Source: Thermoflavifilum aggregans
GTDB lineage: Bacteria > Bacteroidota > Bacteroidia > Chitinophagales > Chitinophagaceae
Assembly (NCBI RefSeq): GCF_002797735.1
Contig: NZ_PGFG01000001.1
Coordinates: 558,001-622,000 of the forward strand
Reading direction: 5' to 3'
Length of the DNA stretch: 64,000 nt
Positions within the stretch are counted from its first letter, which is position 1, and each line of letters starts with the position of its first letter. The translations under genes and the position numbers were made by a program. Below, one piece after another: positions 26,597-35,257 of the stretch. Below the pieces are notes generated by a model that did no database searches, was not told the origin of the DNA, and saw nothing but the letters and a program-made list of their open reading frames with translations.

Positions 26597-27913
26597 ATGC
26601 ACCTGCTTACCCGTTCCACACGCACATATGTGATTTATGCCAGCATCATGATGCTGGTGGCCATACCTCTGTGTTACTTGTTGATTCATTATCTGTTTAT
26701 TCAGGATGCCGATGAATGGCTTTTGCATGAAAAAGATATGGTTGTGGAACAAGTCCAGCAACATCAGTTTGATTTTTCTGTTTCACATGCTCCCGGCTGG
26801 CAAACCAATGTGATGATCAAACCCATTCAACATCCGCATGAAATAAGATCTGATCAGTTTTATACCGAATATGTGCGTAATCCACTGAACCATGAACAGG
26901 TTCCATATCGGGTGTTATCATCTGTAATTGCATCAAACGGTAATTATTATCAGGTATTGATCCGCATATCATTGATTGATAGTGAAGATCTGATTCAGAG
27001 CCTTGTACTAACTATAGGAATGTTGTGGGCATTGTTGTTCATCGGTTGGATTATGCTCAGCCGCATACAGTCGAGAAGACTCTGGCGACCTTTTTATCAT
27101 ACACTGGAGCAATTAAAACAGTTTCAGCTGAATCAGCATCATGCCCTTCAGCTTCCGGAACAGGAAACCATTCAGGAATTCCGTGAATTGAATCAGACGC
27201 TCAATCATCTTACAGCACATATTGTCACAACTTACCAGCATGAAAAAGAGTTTACAGAAAACATGGCTCATGAAATGCAAACGCCCCTGTCCATCATTCA
27301 ATCACAGATAGATTGTTTGTTGCAAGATAAATATCTGAATGCTGCACATGCGGAACAGTTGCAACATATTCATCAGGCTGTTCGCAGGTTATCACGTATC
27401 AGCAAAAGCCTGCTTTTGCTTACCCGCATCGAACATCATCAGTTTGAAGAAATTGCGGATATCGAATTCAGCGGATTGATTCAAAAGAATTTGCTGCTCA
27501 TTGAACCATTGATAGAAGCACGTGGCTTGCAGTTGCATTATCAGGTTCATGCCTGTCCGGTGGTACGCATGCATCCTTTCTTGGCCGATGTATTAATCAG
27601 CAATCTGTTATCCAACGCTGTCAGACACAATATTGAAAGCGGGGACATTGAAATGGATCTGATGTCTGATATATTATGCATCAGGAATACCGGGATAGCT
27701 CAGCCGCTTGAAGACGATATATTCAACCGTTATCGTACCAGAAGTCATCCGGAACAGGGCAACGGGTTGGGATTGTCTATTGTCAGGGAAATCTGTCGCA
27801 TATCAGGCATGCATATTCATTATCATTATGCTGCGCCCTGGCATGTATTTGAACTGCATTTTCAACCGGTACGGATAGAGGATCGGATTACATCACAGAT
27901 GGTGCAGGAATGA
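26597..27913 (+). CDS. Sensor histidine kinase
   Basis: This is the 438-aa membrane partner of the response regulator. Two membrane segments (about residues 12-36 and 135-153) bracket a roughly 100-residue periplasmic sensor region of no family I recognise. Next come a linker and the HisKA helix with the phospho-accepting His225 in ENMAHEMQTPLSII. The ATPase domain has the N box NLLSNAVRHN, RNTG in the place of the usual DxG box, and the GNGLGLSIV G box. The Asp-less DxG box is seen in other Bacteroidota kinases. Confidence 0.93.
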   Translation: MHLLTRSTRTYVIYASIMMLVAIPLCYLLIHYLFIQDADEWLLHEKDMVVEQVQQHQFDFSVSHAPGWQTNVMIKPIQHPHEIRSDQFYTEYVRNPLNHEQVPYRVLSSVIASNGNYYQVLIRISLIDSEDLIQSLVLTIGMLWALLFIGWIMLSRIQSRRLWRPFYHTLEQLKQFQLNQHHALQLPEQETIQEFRELNQTLNHLTAHIVTTYQHEKEFTENMAHEMQTPLSIIQSQIDCLLQDKYLNAAHAEQLQHIHQAVRRLSRISKSLLLLTRIEHHQFEEIADIEFSGLIQKNLLLIEPLIEARGLQLHYQVHACPVVRMHPFLADVLISNLLSNAVRHNIESGDIEMDLMSDILCIRNTGIAQPLEDDIFNRYRTRSHPEQGNGLGLSIVREICRISGMHIHYHYAAPWHVFELHFQPVRIEDRITSQMVQE

Positions 27914-27944
27914 TGGTTTGTTGTGATGAAACCTGCTGAGATAT

Positions 27945-28643
27945 TTATACATCTTCAGCTGCGGAATTTTCCGACGCTTGATCATCATCCTGTTGGGGAA
28001 CGGGTTGCAGGGTTCCGTCTTCGCTCACCATGTAGGTTGTATCGTGTTCCTGGGAAGGAGTGTTATCCTGCAGGCGAAAATCTTTCATCAGGGTATCATC
28101 GCTGAATTCCTGCAGGGGTGGCAGATCTTCAGGCCCGTTTAATCCGAAATAATCCATAAACAACCGCGATGTGGAGTATAGCAAGGGTTTGCCGGGCTGG
28201 TCTTCGCTGCGACCCGAAATAACAATCAATTCTTTTTCCAATAATTTTTGAATGGCATAATCAGCATTTACACCGCGGATGTATTCAATTTCAGCTTTGG
28301 ATACGGGTTGCCGGTAGGCAATGATGGCCAGGGTTTCCAAAGCTGCTGCAGAAAGTCGTTTCAGAAATTTATCACCATTCAGCTGGGCAACGGTTTTGAA
28401 ATAAATTTTTTTCGTGAGGAATTGATAACCACCTCCTCTGTATTTTACTTCAAACGGAAAATTTTCATCCGCATATTTTTCTACCACAGCCTGTATGGCG
28501 GCTTCCACCTGATCTTCCGGAATCATATGATCCAGGAAGCCAAAAGCTTTATTGACAAGAGTGGTGATTTCAGAAACAGTCAGTGGATGATCTGCTGCAA
28601 AAATCAGTGCTTCAACGTGCGGGATCAATTGCGTTAATTCCAT
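27945..28643 (-). CDS. scpB: Segregation and condensation protein B
   Basis: ScpB is the winged-helix kleisin-associated subunit of the SMC-ScpAB condensin that organises and segregates the chromosome. The 232-aa protein has two winged-helix domains. Conserved strings are VEALIFAADHPLTVSEI near the N-terminus, LSAAALETLAIIAYRQPVSK in the middle, and the block IEYIRGVNADYAIQKLLEK. The last 50 residues are acidic and probably disordered. scpA and smc are not adjacent. It converges on the histidine kinase gene, leaving 31 bases. Confidence 0.92.
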   Translation of the reverse strand: MELTQLIPHVEALIFAADHPLTVSEITTLVNKAFGFLDHMIPEDQVEAAIQAVVEKYADENFPFEVKYRGGGYQFLTKKIYFKTVAQLNGDKFLKRLSAAALETLAIIAYRQPVSKAEIEYIRGVNADYAIQKLLEKELIVISGRSEDQPGKPLLYSTSRLFMDYFGLNGPEDLPPLQEFSDDTLMKDFRLQDNTPSQEHDTTYMVSEDGTLQPVPQQDDDQASENSAAEDV

Positions 28644-28775
28644 CTGCAGTAAGGATTTCCATTCAAACCATGTGAATCAGCTAGGGCGCCTGATGCCAGC
28701 TGATTTGAATATTTTTCAAATCTACAGGCTTTTGACAAAATCAGCTGCAGAAGATATGCACCTGAGGTGGACAAA

Positions 28776-29657
28776 TTATCCTTTCAGGGCTGCTGCTCCG
28801 CTGACGATTTCGGTCAATTCGGTTGTAATAGCTGCCTGGCGGGCTCTGTTGTAGCTGATGCGAAGGGTTTTGAGAATTTCGCTGGCGTTTTCTGAAGCCT
28901 TATCCATGGCAGTCATGCGCGCGCCATGTTCTGAGGCATGTGCATCAAGTATAGCTTTGAAAAATTGAGTATTCAGAATCTTGGGAATCAGTTCCTCAAT
29001 CAGCTGGTCCTCGTTGGGTTCAAACAGAAAGTTGGTATGAGTCTGGGGCTGCCTGGCCTGTGCGGGTTCTACAGGGAGAAAGCGCTCCACCACAAAACGT
29101 TGGGAAGCTGCATTTTTGAATTCGCTGTATACCAGCTCCACCACATCCCAGCGATGGTTTAGGAATCCCTGAACAGCTGTTTGGGCTGCCTCGCGTACCG
29201 TTTCAAAATTGAGTTCATGAAACAACCGCCAATGATCAGGGATAACCTGGAACCGGTATTTTACGAAATGATCGTAACCCTTTTTCCCGACAGGCATCAC
29301 ATATACATTCCCACGAGCCTGCTGGGCTGCATATTTTTCGGTGATCAGCTGTTTTGCCAGGCGAATAAGATTGGCATTATAGGCTCCGCACAGGCCCCGG
29401 TCAGAGGTAATTACCACAATGAGCACTTTTTCCACCGGCCGTTTAGTGATGTACTTTCTGCCCGCATCGCCCTGATAGTTTTGCACGATATGCTGCAATA
29501 ATTCCTGCAATTTGCGGGCATAAGGACGCATCTGGATAATGGCATCTTGAGCACGGCGCAGCTTGGCAGCGCTCACCATTTTCATGGCTTTGGTGATCTG
29601 CTGGGTCGATTGAACCGATTTAATCCGGTTACGGACTTCCTTGAGTTTGCCTGGCAT
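28776..29657 (-). CDS. atpG: F1F0 ATP synthase gamma subunit
   Basis: AtpG is the central rotor shaft of the F1 ATP synthase. The 293-aa protein shows the two coiled-coil ends: KLKEVRNRIKSVQSTQQITKAMKMV-type N-terminal helix and the C-terminal AMDKASENASEILKTLRI with RQAAITTELTEIVSGAAAL. The nucleotide-proximal block VITSDRGLCGAYN is present. The length is close to the 287 aa of E. coli. Other atp genes are not adjacent, at least to the left where scpB lies or to the right where the TonB receptor gene lies, so the ATP synthase genes are split in this genome. Confidence 0.95.
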   Translation of the reverse strand: MPGKLKEVRNRIKSVQSTQQITKAMKMVSAAKLRRAQDAIIQMRPYARKLQELLQHIVQNYQGDAGRKYITKRPVEKVLIVVITSDRGLCGAYNANLIRLAKQLITEKYAAQQARGNVYVMPVGKKGYDHFVKYRFQVIPDHWRLFHELNFETVREAAQTAVQGFLNHRWDVVELVYSEFKNAASQRFVVERFLPVEPAQARQPQTHTNFLFEPNEDQLIEELIPKILNTQFFKAILDAHASEHGARMTAMDKASENASEILKTLRISYNRARQAAITTELTEIVSGAAALKG

Positions 29658-29710
29658 ACTTTTCTGGCTTACTGGCCCGCAAAGGTAAGAAGTTTTTGGG
29701 TTGTCAGCCT

Positions 29711-29745
29711 AAAAATCAGGCTGTCCGCTGCATGCAGGGACAGCC
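29711..29745 (-). terminator. Rho-independent terminator of the TonB receptor gene
   Basis: GGCTGTCC (29719-29726) pairs with GGACAGCC (29738-29745), and the loop itself contains a CTGCATGCAG palindrome that could extend the stem. On the minus strand it is followed by TGATTTTTAGG. It lies 24 bases past the TonB receptor stop and insulates atpG from that gene. Confidence 0.75.
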
Positions 29746-29768
29746 TGGAGAAATGATCGGATATGCAT

Positions 29769-32273
29769 TTACAGGGAGAAGGGGATGGTAGCCCGAATGC
29801 CAATGTTTCGTCCCATGTTGTAAATGCCATGATAAGGCCGGGGATCATCCGGGTAGGGTTCCATATATTTCAGCCTGCTGAGGTGATTCTGATAAAGTCT
29901 GTTGAAAATATTATCGGCAAACAGAGCGAGTTGCAGGTAGGGTTTGCCTTTATGATTTACCAGTTCGGTGCCCACCAGCACATTAAACAAAGTATATCCG
30001 GGTGTAGGTGTTTCAGTGTTGTAGGCAAGCATGACATGGTTTTGGGTGGCATAATACTCGGCCTGAGCTGCCACATAAGTATTTTTCAGTGGCAGATGTT
30101 TCCAGCGGATGTTTGCCCGGATTTCCGTGAGCCCATGTAAAGGAGGAATAAAGGGCAGATATTTGGCGCTGTCTCCGGCGAATTTCATTTGGCTTGCATC
30201 CAGATTGAGTCCGGTGACTGTGGATAGGTTGCTTTCCACATGCAGCCAGTCGAGTGGGTGGGGATGTATGTCTATGTGAAATTCACCACCGTAAAGCCGG
30301 GCATGTCCCTGGTGGAACATAAAGGTTTGATTTCCGGGTACAATTACAGAGTCTTGCCCCTCGCTGTTCAGCACTTTGGCGTTGTAGATGTAATGCTGAA
30401 TGTCGTTGTTGAACAGGCTTAGGTCAACCGATACATGTTCAGATGCAAAAGATAGCCCCAGGTCTTCTTCCTGGCTGAATTCCGGCCTAAAGTTGCTGTT
30501 GCCAATCTGGTAAATATCTGTGCCGGGGTGAACACCATTGGCAGATACCTCTACAATGTTAGGAGCCCGGTAGCCCCGTGCCAGATTAGCTTTCAGGGTA
30601 AGTTGTGGGGTAATCCGATACGAGACGCCCAGGCTTCCGGAAAGGCCGGAATAGGTGTGCTGTGCTTCTGCAAATTCGGGAATTTGTCCGGGCGAGAGGG
30701 GCTGAGGGGATGCTTGGTCAAACCCGGTGATCGGATTGGGGAAAGTATAAAGAGCATCCTGGTGGAAATTGCGGTGATCCAGGCGCAGCCCGCCCATCAC
30801 GGTCCATTGGTTCCAGGTTTTCTGCGTCATGGCAAACAGACCCCCGTCCAGCTCACGGTAGGAGGGAATAATGAATTCCGTGCCTTTGGTGACATTGTCG
30901 TGCTGATACATGCCATTTAACCCAAAGGTGGTTTGCCAGCCGGCAGGCCCATTCAGGTTATATTTCAGATCGTATGTAAATGTGTTGAGGATCATATACA
31001 GCCCCGGGATGGCAGGGTATTGCGGATGGCTGTATTCCCGTCGTACATTCTGTTCGAAACCCAGATTGACTTGCAGTTCCGACTGTCCGATATTGATGCT
31101 GTTAGCCCAATAAATACGGCTGTGCTGGATGTGCTGATGCAATACGGGCAGCCGGTAACTGTTTAGCTCCGATTCTGGCACAATCAGCCGGAAAGTATCG
31201 GCTTCCGTAATCTGCTTGGTAAACCGGCGGGTGGCCGAATCCCGACTTCCATCAGGTATGCCCTGTAAATCATCGAAATAGGTCAGATCCACATGTGAAG
31301 ATCCCCATGAAAAAGTTTTACTTAGCAAGGCAGTAAAATCTGTTTCCTGAAAATTGGTAGCATAAACCCGGCCATCTACTTTATTCCGGTAGTCTTTGGC
31401 CATTTTATGAGAACCTCTCACCACCCATCCCAGGCCGTGGTGATTGCCGGAAAACATCAGCGAATTACCAATGAGGTTGTTGTTGGTCTGATATTCATTC
31501 AAGAAACTTCCAATCGTATGACCTTCCGGGGCAGGTTGTGTGGGAATCAGATTAATCACTCCGGCCAGCGCATCCGAGCCATAGGTAAGGCTTGCCGGTC
31601 CCTTAATGACTTCCACTCTATCAATGCTGTATTCATCCACAGCTATACCATGCTCATCGCCCCACTGCTGATCCTCCTGCCTTTGCCCATCATACAGGGT
31701 TAGGATGCGGTTATATCCAAGTCCGCGTATAAAAGGCTTGGCCACATTCGGCCCGGTCGATACAGCGCTGATGCCAGGAATCTTCGTGAGGCTGCTGATG
31801 ATATTGGTGCCCAGATTTTCCTGAAGATACCGATGGTTGACGGCAATCACGGGTATGGGTGTGTTGCGGATAGCAGTAGCACGCGACTGGCCTGTGATCA
31901 CCACCTCATTTTGCTCAATCAATGAGGGTGAAAGGGTAAAATTCAACACGGTGGTTTTTTGGCGGAGGCGAACTTCCCGGGAAACTGTCCGGTACCCGAT
32001 AAAACGAACCTCTACCAGATAATCCCCTGCAGGAAGGTGGTTAATTGTATAATGACCAGCAGAGTCACAAATAGCGCCTGTACGCAGGTCAGGAATAAAA
32101 ACGGTGGCTCCTGCCAGGGGTTGATGAGTTGATGAATCAATGACGGTCCCGGTAAGGATGTATTCCTGAAGTGATTTGGCCTGTGCAGTGCCGCAGCAGA
32201 TAAACAGTACAAACAAGCATAACCATGCAACTTGTGAGGTAATCAGACGTTTAAACTTTAAAATAATTTTCAT
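29769..32273 (-). CDS. TonB-dependent outer-membrane receptor
   Basis: This 834-aa gated channel imports a metal complex or other ligand using TonB energy. It has a signal peptide (about residues 12-32), a carboxypeptidase-like beta-sandwich at about 40-120 (TGTVIDSSTHQPLAGATVFI), a plug domain at about 130-235 (IKGPASLTYGSDALAGVINLI), and a 22-strand-type barrel. His and Asp occur in extracellular-loop regions (HPQYP, HQHIQHSR, HIDIHPHP). The general resemblance is to ZnuD-like metal receptors, but the ligand is not proven. A small His-rich gene lies just upstream in the same orientation. Confidence 0.9.
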   Translation of the reverse strand: MKIILKFKRLITSQVAWLCLFVLFICCGTAQAKSLQEYILTGTVIDSSTHQPLAGATVFIPDLRTGAICDSAGHYTINHLPAGDYLVEVRFIGYRTVSREVRLRQKTTVLNFTLSPSLIEQNEVVITGQSRATAIRNTPIPVIAVNHRYLQENLGTNIISSLTKIPGISAVSTGPNVAKPFIRGLGYNRILTLYDGQRQEDQQWGDEHGIAVDEYSIDRVEVIKGPASLTYGSDALAGVINLIPTQPAPEGHTIGSFLNEYQTNNNLIGNSLMFSGNHHGLGWVVRGSHKMAKDYRNKVDGRVYATNFQETDFTALLSKTFSWGSSHVDLTYFDDLQGIPDGSRDSATRRFTKQITEADTFRLIVPESELNSYRLPVLHQHIQHSRIYWANSINIGQSELQVNLGFEQNVRREYSHPQYPAIPGLYMILNTFTYDLKYNLNGPAGWQTTFGLNGMYQHDNVTKGTEFIIPSYRELDGGLFAMTQKTWNQWTVMGGLRLDHRNFHQDALYTFPNPITGFDQASPQPLSPGQIPEFAEAQHTYSGLSGSLGVSYRITPQLTLKANLARGYRAPNIVEVSANGVHPGTDIYQIGNSNFRPEFSQEEDLGLSFASEHVSVDLSLFNNDIQHYIYNAKVLNSEGQDSVIVPGNQTFMFHQGHARLYGGEFHIDIHPHPLDWLHVESNLSTVTGLNLDASQMKFAGDSAKYLPFIPPLHGLTEIRANIRWKHLPLKNTYVAAQAEYYATQNHVMLAYNTETPTPGYTLFNVLVGTELVNHKGKPYLQLALFADNIFNRLYQNHLSRLKYMEPYPDDPRPYHGIYNMGRNIGIRATIPFSL

Positions 32274-32362
32274 ATAATTAATAATTTTTATAATGTAAAA
32301 TAGCTTCTATCTTTCAATAATCTTGATGCAAACGAAAGCCGAATGATGGGAGACTTTGCCAA

Positions 32363-32719
32363 TCAGGAAAGCGCGAAGCAAACAGGTGGAGCCCGCAGAA
32401 ATGTATGAGGTGTGGGAGAAAGGATAGGGAATAAGGGAGCAAAGTTTGTTACATTGTTGAAAAAACAGCTCTCCACGGGCAAAGGAGGACTACTCACAGG
32501 GATATAGGGTGCCAGATGAATATGCATGAAAGCACAATGGATGTGCTGGGGGCTAACGTGATACAGATTTCCGACGGGTAGGTCTATGGTATCATCATGA
32601 TTGGCAAAGATTTCATGGAGCAGTATGCGGGGAGCGGAACTGTAGATGAAAATACTCAATAGCCAGGTGCTGAGCAGCAGACGGATTCGGGATGTGTGAT
32701 GAGCCGAATTAACTGGCAT
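32363..32719 (-). CDS. Small His/Cys-rich exported or membrane protein of unknown function
   Basis: This 118-aa protein begins with a basic stretch and one hydrophobic segment (LLLSTWLLSIFIYSSAP), then the string LLHEIFANHDDT and a His/Cys patch (NLYHVSPQHIHCAFMHIHL). The rest is Pro-rich with two further Cys. The His/Cys patch suggests metal binding outside the cytoplasm. It lies 89 bases upstream of the TonB receptor on the same strand, with the thiolase 61 bases further upstream. From memory, similarly built small proteins precede TonB receptors in other Bacteroidota, but I know no named family. Confidence 0.65.
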   Translation of the reverse strand: MPVNSAHHTSRIRLLLSTWLLSIFIYSSAPRILLHEIFANHDDTIDLPVGNLYHVSPQHIHCAFMHIHLAPYIPVSSPPLPVESCFFNNVTNFAPLFPILSPTPHTFLRAPPVCFALS

Positions 32720-32780
32720 ATCAGAAAAAGAATGACAAAGCTAAGTTTATACGTCCGATAAAGAGAACAACCAGCGATAT

Positions 32781-33980
32781 TTAACATTTTTCAAATATTC
32801 CGGCTATTCCCTGTCCACCGCCTACACAGGCAGTAACCATGCCATATTTTTTATTGAGGCGCTGCAGGTCATTCAGGAGTTGAACGGTGAGTTTGCACCC
32901 GGTGCATCCCAGGGGATGTCCCAGCGCAATGGCTCCTCCGTTGATGTTGACTTTTTCCGGATCCATATCCAGCTGGCGGATTACGGCTATTGACTGAGCG
33001 GCGAAGGCCTCATTCAGTTCAATGAGGTCGATATCGGACAGTTGTTTGCCGGCCATTTTCAGCGCTTTCGGGACGGCTTCTACCGGACCAATGCCCATGA
33101 GCCGGGGAGGCACTCCGGCTACTGCGCAGGAAACCAGCCGAGCTATGGGTTGAATGCCTAATTGGTGGCAGAGCTTTTCACTCATGACCACCACAAAGGC
33201 GGCACCATCTGAGGTCTGGGAAGAATTGCCCGCGGTAACCGTACCCCCTGCAGCAAATACCGGCGGCAGCTTGGCCAGGGCTTCCAGCGAAGTATCAGGC
33301 CGGGGCCCTTCATCCCGATCAACCACGTAGGTGACGGTTTCTTTTTTCATCCGTTCACCAGCCTGCTGGCATGTGGCATTCACCCGCACCTGTTCAACGG
33401 TAATCGGCAGGATACCTGATTGGAAGTAACCCTGCTGCTGGGCAAAAAGGGCGCGTTGGTGCGAACGCAGGGCAAACAGATCCTGGTCTTCCCGGCTGAT
33501 GTGGTACTCCCGGGCTACCGCCTCGGCTGTGAGCCCCATGCTGAGATAATAATCCGGATGCACGGCAGCTACTTCATAGCTGGGTGCTGTTTTCCATCCG
33601 CCCATGGGCACCCAGCTCATGCTTTCGGTACCGCCGGCAATGATACATTCAGCCATGCCCGAACGAATTTTGGCCGTGGCGATGGCAATGGTTTCCAGTC
33701 CGGATGCACAGTAGCGGTTCACGGTCATGCCCGGTGCCTGTTCGCCCAGCACTCGGACGGAGATCATCCGCCCGATTTGCAGTCCCTGCTCGGCTTCCGG
33801 AACAGCATTCCCCACAATGACATCATCAATGAGTTTACGATCCAGCTGGGGCAGGCATTGCAGCAGGCCCTCAATCAGTCGGACAGCGAGGTCGTCAGGA
33901 CGTACAAAACGGAATTTGCCCCGTTTGGCGCGCGTTACAGCTGTCCGGTAACCGGCAACAATATAGGCTTCCTGGCTCAT
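32781..33980 (-). CDS. Thiolase (acetyl-CoA acyltransferase)
   Basis: This 399-aa thiolase cleaves or condenses 3-oxoacyl-CoA in fatty acid oxidation. The nucleophilic Cys91 lies in NRYCASGLETIA. The active-site His is in GGAIALGHPLGCTGCK, and the second Cys is in TACVGGGQGIAGIFE. The length and the FAALNEAFAAQS-like string ELNEAFAAQSIAVI fit the degradative FadA type. An acyl-CoA dehydrogenase lies far away at 56.5 kb, and no hydratase is adjacent. Confidence 0.9.
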   Translation of the reverse strand: MSQEAYIVAGYRTAVTRAKRGKFRFVRPDDLAVRLIEGLLQCLPQLDRKLIDDVIVGNAVPEAEQGLQIGRMISVRVLGEQAPGMTVNRYCASGLETIAIATAKIRSGMAECIIAGGTESMSWVPMGGWKTAPSYEVAAVHPDYYLSMGLTAEAVAREYHISREDQDLFALRSHQRALFAQQQGYFQSGILPITVEQVRVNATCQQAGERMKKETVTYVVDRDEGPRPDTSLEALAKLPPVFAAGGTVTAGNSSQTSDGAAFVVVMSEKLCHQLGIQPIARLVSCAVAGVPPRLMGIGPVEAVPKALKMAGKQLSDIDLIELNEAFAAQSIAVIRQLDMDPEKVNINGGAIALGHPLGCTGCKLTVQLLNDLQRLNKKYGMVTACVGGGQGIAGIFEKC

Positions 33981-34054
33981 GGCTGTAATTTATTCAAACA
34001 TACAACAAAAATCAGAATGGCTGCTATTCCGTGAATGTCTGTATTTTTACATCT

Positions 34055-34068
34055 CCCGGCTAAGCCGG
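34055..34068. repeat. Palindrome CCCGGC-TAA-GCCGG upstream of pyrD
   Basis: This short inverted repeat lies 36 bases upstream of the pyrD ATG. It is repeated as CCCGGC-TAA-GCCGGG inside pyrD at 34511-34525, and with centre ATA upstream of rlmD. Confidence 0.4.
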
Positions 34069-34104
34069 TGCAGATACAATTAACAGAACTTGTCATTTGT
34101 CCCT

Positions 34105-35163
34105 ATGTATCCGCTATTGCGCAGGTTGCTTTTTCTCCTTCCACCAGAACAGGCTCATATTGCAGCCATGCATGCTCTCAGGCAGGTACATCATTTTGAA
34201 ACAGGGAAACGATGGCTTTCCAGGCGTTTTTGTATTTCACATCCCAGCCTGCAGCGGGAAGTAATGGGTTTAACTTTTCCCAATCCGGTAGGTTTAGCTG
34301 CCGGTTTTGATAAAAATGCAACATACGTGGAGTTGCTGGCTGCCTTGGGTTTTGGTTTTATCGAGGTAGGCACAGTAACCCACAAACCTCAACCTGGTAA
34401 CCTCCGGCCCCGCCTGTTTCGCCTTCCGGCTGATGAAGCGCTCATCAACCGGATGGGGTTTAATAATGATGGGGTGTTTGCAGTAGCCGCACGCCTGCGG
34501 AATATCCGCTCCCGGCTAAGCCGGGACACACACGGAAACGCCCGGTTAATCATCGGGGGAAATATTGGCAAAAACAAAGAGACACCCAATGAGCAAGCCC
34601 TGGTTGATTATGGGATTTGTTTTGAAGCGTTGTACGATACGGTTGATTATTTTGTGATCAATGTAAGCTCACCCAATACCCCGGGATTGCGGGATTTACA
34701 GCAACGGGATGCCCTGCGTGAAATTGTCAGTCATTTGCAGACGCTAAATCAGGCCAAGCCTGTCCCCAGGCCCTTGTTGCTGAAAATTGCGCCCGATCTA
34801 AGCTGGGCTGAGTTGGATCAGATTCTAGACCTGGCCCTGCAGTTTCATCTCTCAGGCATTATTGCAGCTAATACTACCATTAGGCGCGATGGTCTGCGTA
34901 CACCAGCCGAAATCGTTGAGCGGATAGGTGCGGGCGGATTAAGTGGCAGGCCTTTGTTTGCCCACACCCTTCAGATGGTAAACCATATTGCCCGGCAGAC
35001 ATCGGCACGCCTTCCCATTGTGGCATCGGGTGGTATTTTCTCTGCTGAAGATGCGCGCAAAGTCATGGATGCAGGTGCTTCTCTGGTGCAACTTTATACC
35101 GGTATCATTTACCGAGGGCCCGGCTTAATCCGGGAAATCTGCCAAGCATTGGCCGCCACCTAA
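34105..35163 (+). CDS. pyrD: Dihydroorotate dehydrogenase (quinone), class 2
   Basis: PyrD oxidises dihydroorotate to orotate and passes electrons to membrane quinone. The 352-aa protein has the class 2 N-terminal membrane-associating helices (about residues 1-40), the FMN-binding TIM barrel with FPNPVGLAAGFDKNA, and the catalytic Ser in NVSSPNTPGLRDLQ. GGLSGRPLF and VASGGIFSAEDA bind the FMN phosphate. The start is ATG 34105. A TTG at 34090 is less likely. It carries an internal CCCGGCTAAGCCGGG palindrome that also occurs upstream of it. Confidence 0.95.
   Translation: MYPLLRRLLFLLPPEQAHIAAMHALRQVHHFETGKRWLSRRFCISHPSLQREVMGLTFPNPVGLAAGFDKNATYVELLAALGFGFIEVGTVTHKPQPGNLRPRLFRLPADEALINRMGFNNDGVFAVAARLRNIRSRLSRDTHGNARLIIGGNIGKNKETPNEQALVDYGICFEALYDTVDYFVINVSSPNTPGLRDLQQRDALREIVSHLQTLNQAKPVPRPLLLKIAPDLSWAELDQILDLALQFHLSGIIAANTTIRRDGLRTPAEIVERIGAGGLSGRPLFAHTLQMVNHIARQTSARLPIVASGGIFSAEDARKVMDAGASLVQLYTGIIYRGPGLIREICQALAAT
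34511..34525. repeat. Palindrome CCCGGC-TAA-GCCGGG inside pyrD
   Basis: A perfect 6-bp inverted repeat with a TAA centre, in frame within pyrD (encoding part of RSRLSRD). It copies the palindrome 456 bases upstream, ahead of the same gene. Confidence 0.4.
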
Positions 35164-35257
35164 TTTTTCCGTTTAGCGTAAATCTTTTTCCCGATTTTTC
35201 TCATCTCTTGCCTTGCAGTACGCTTGTTTTGCAGCTCAAACGTAAAACAGGCATACA

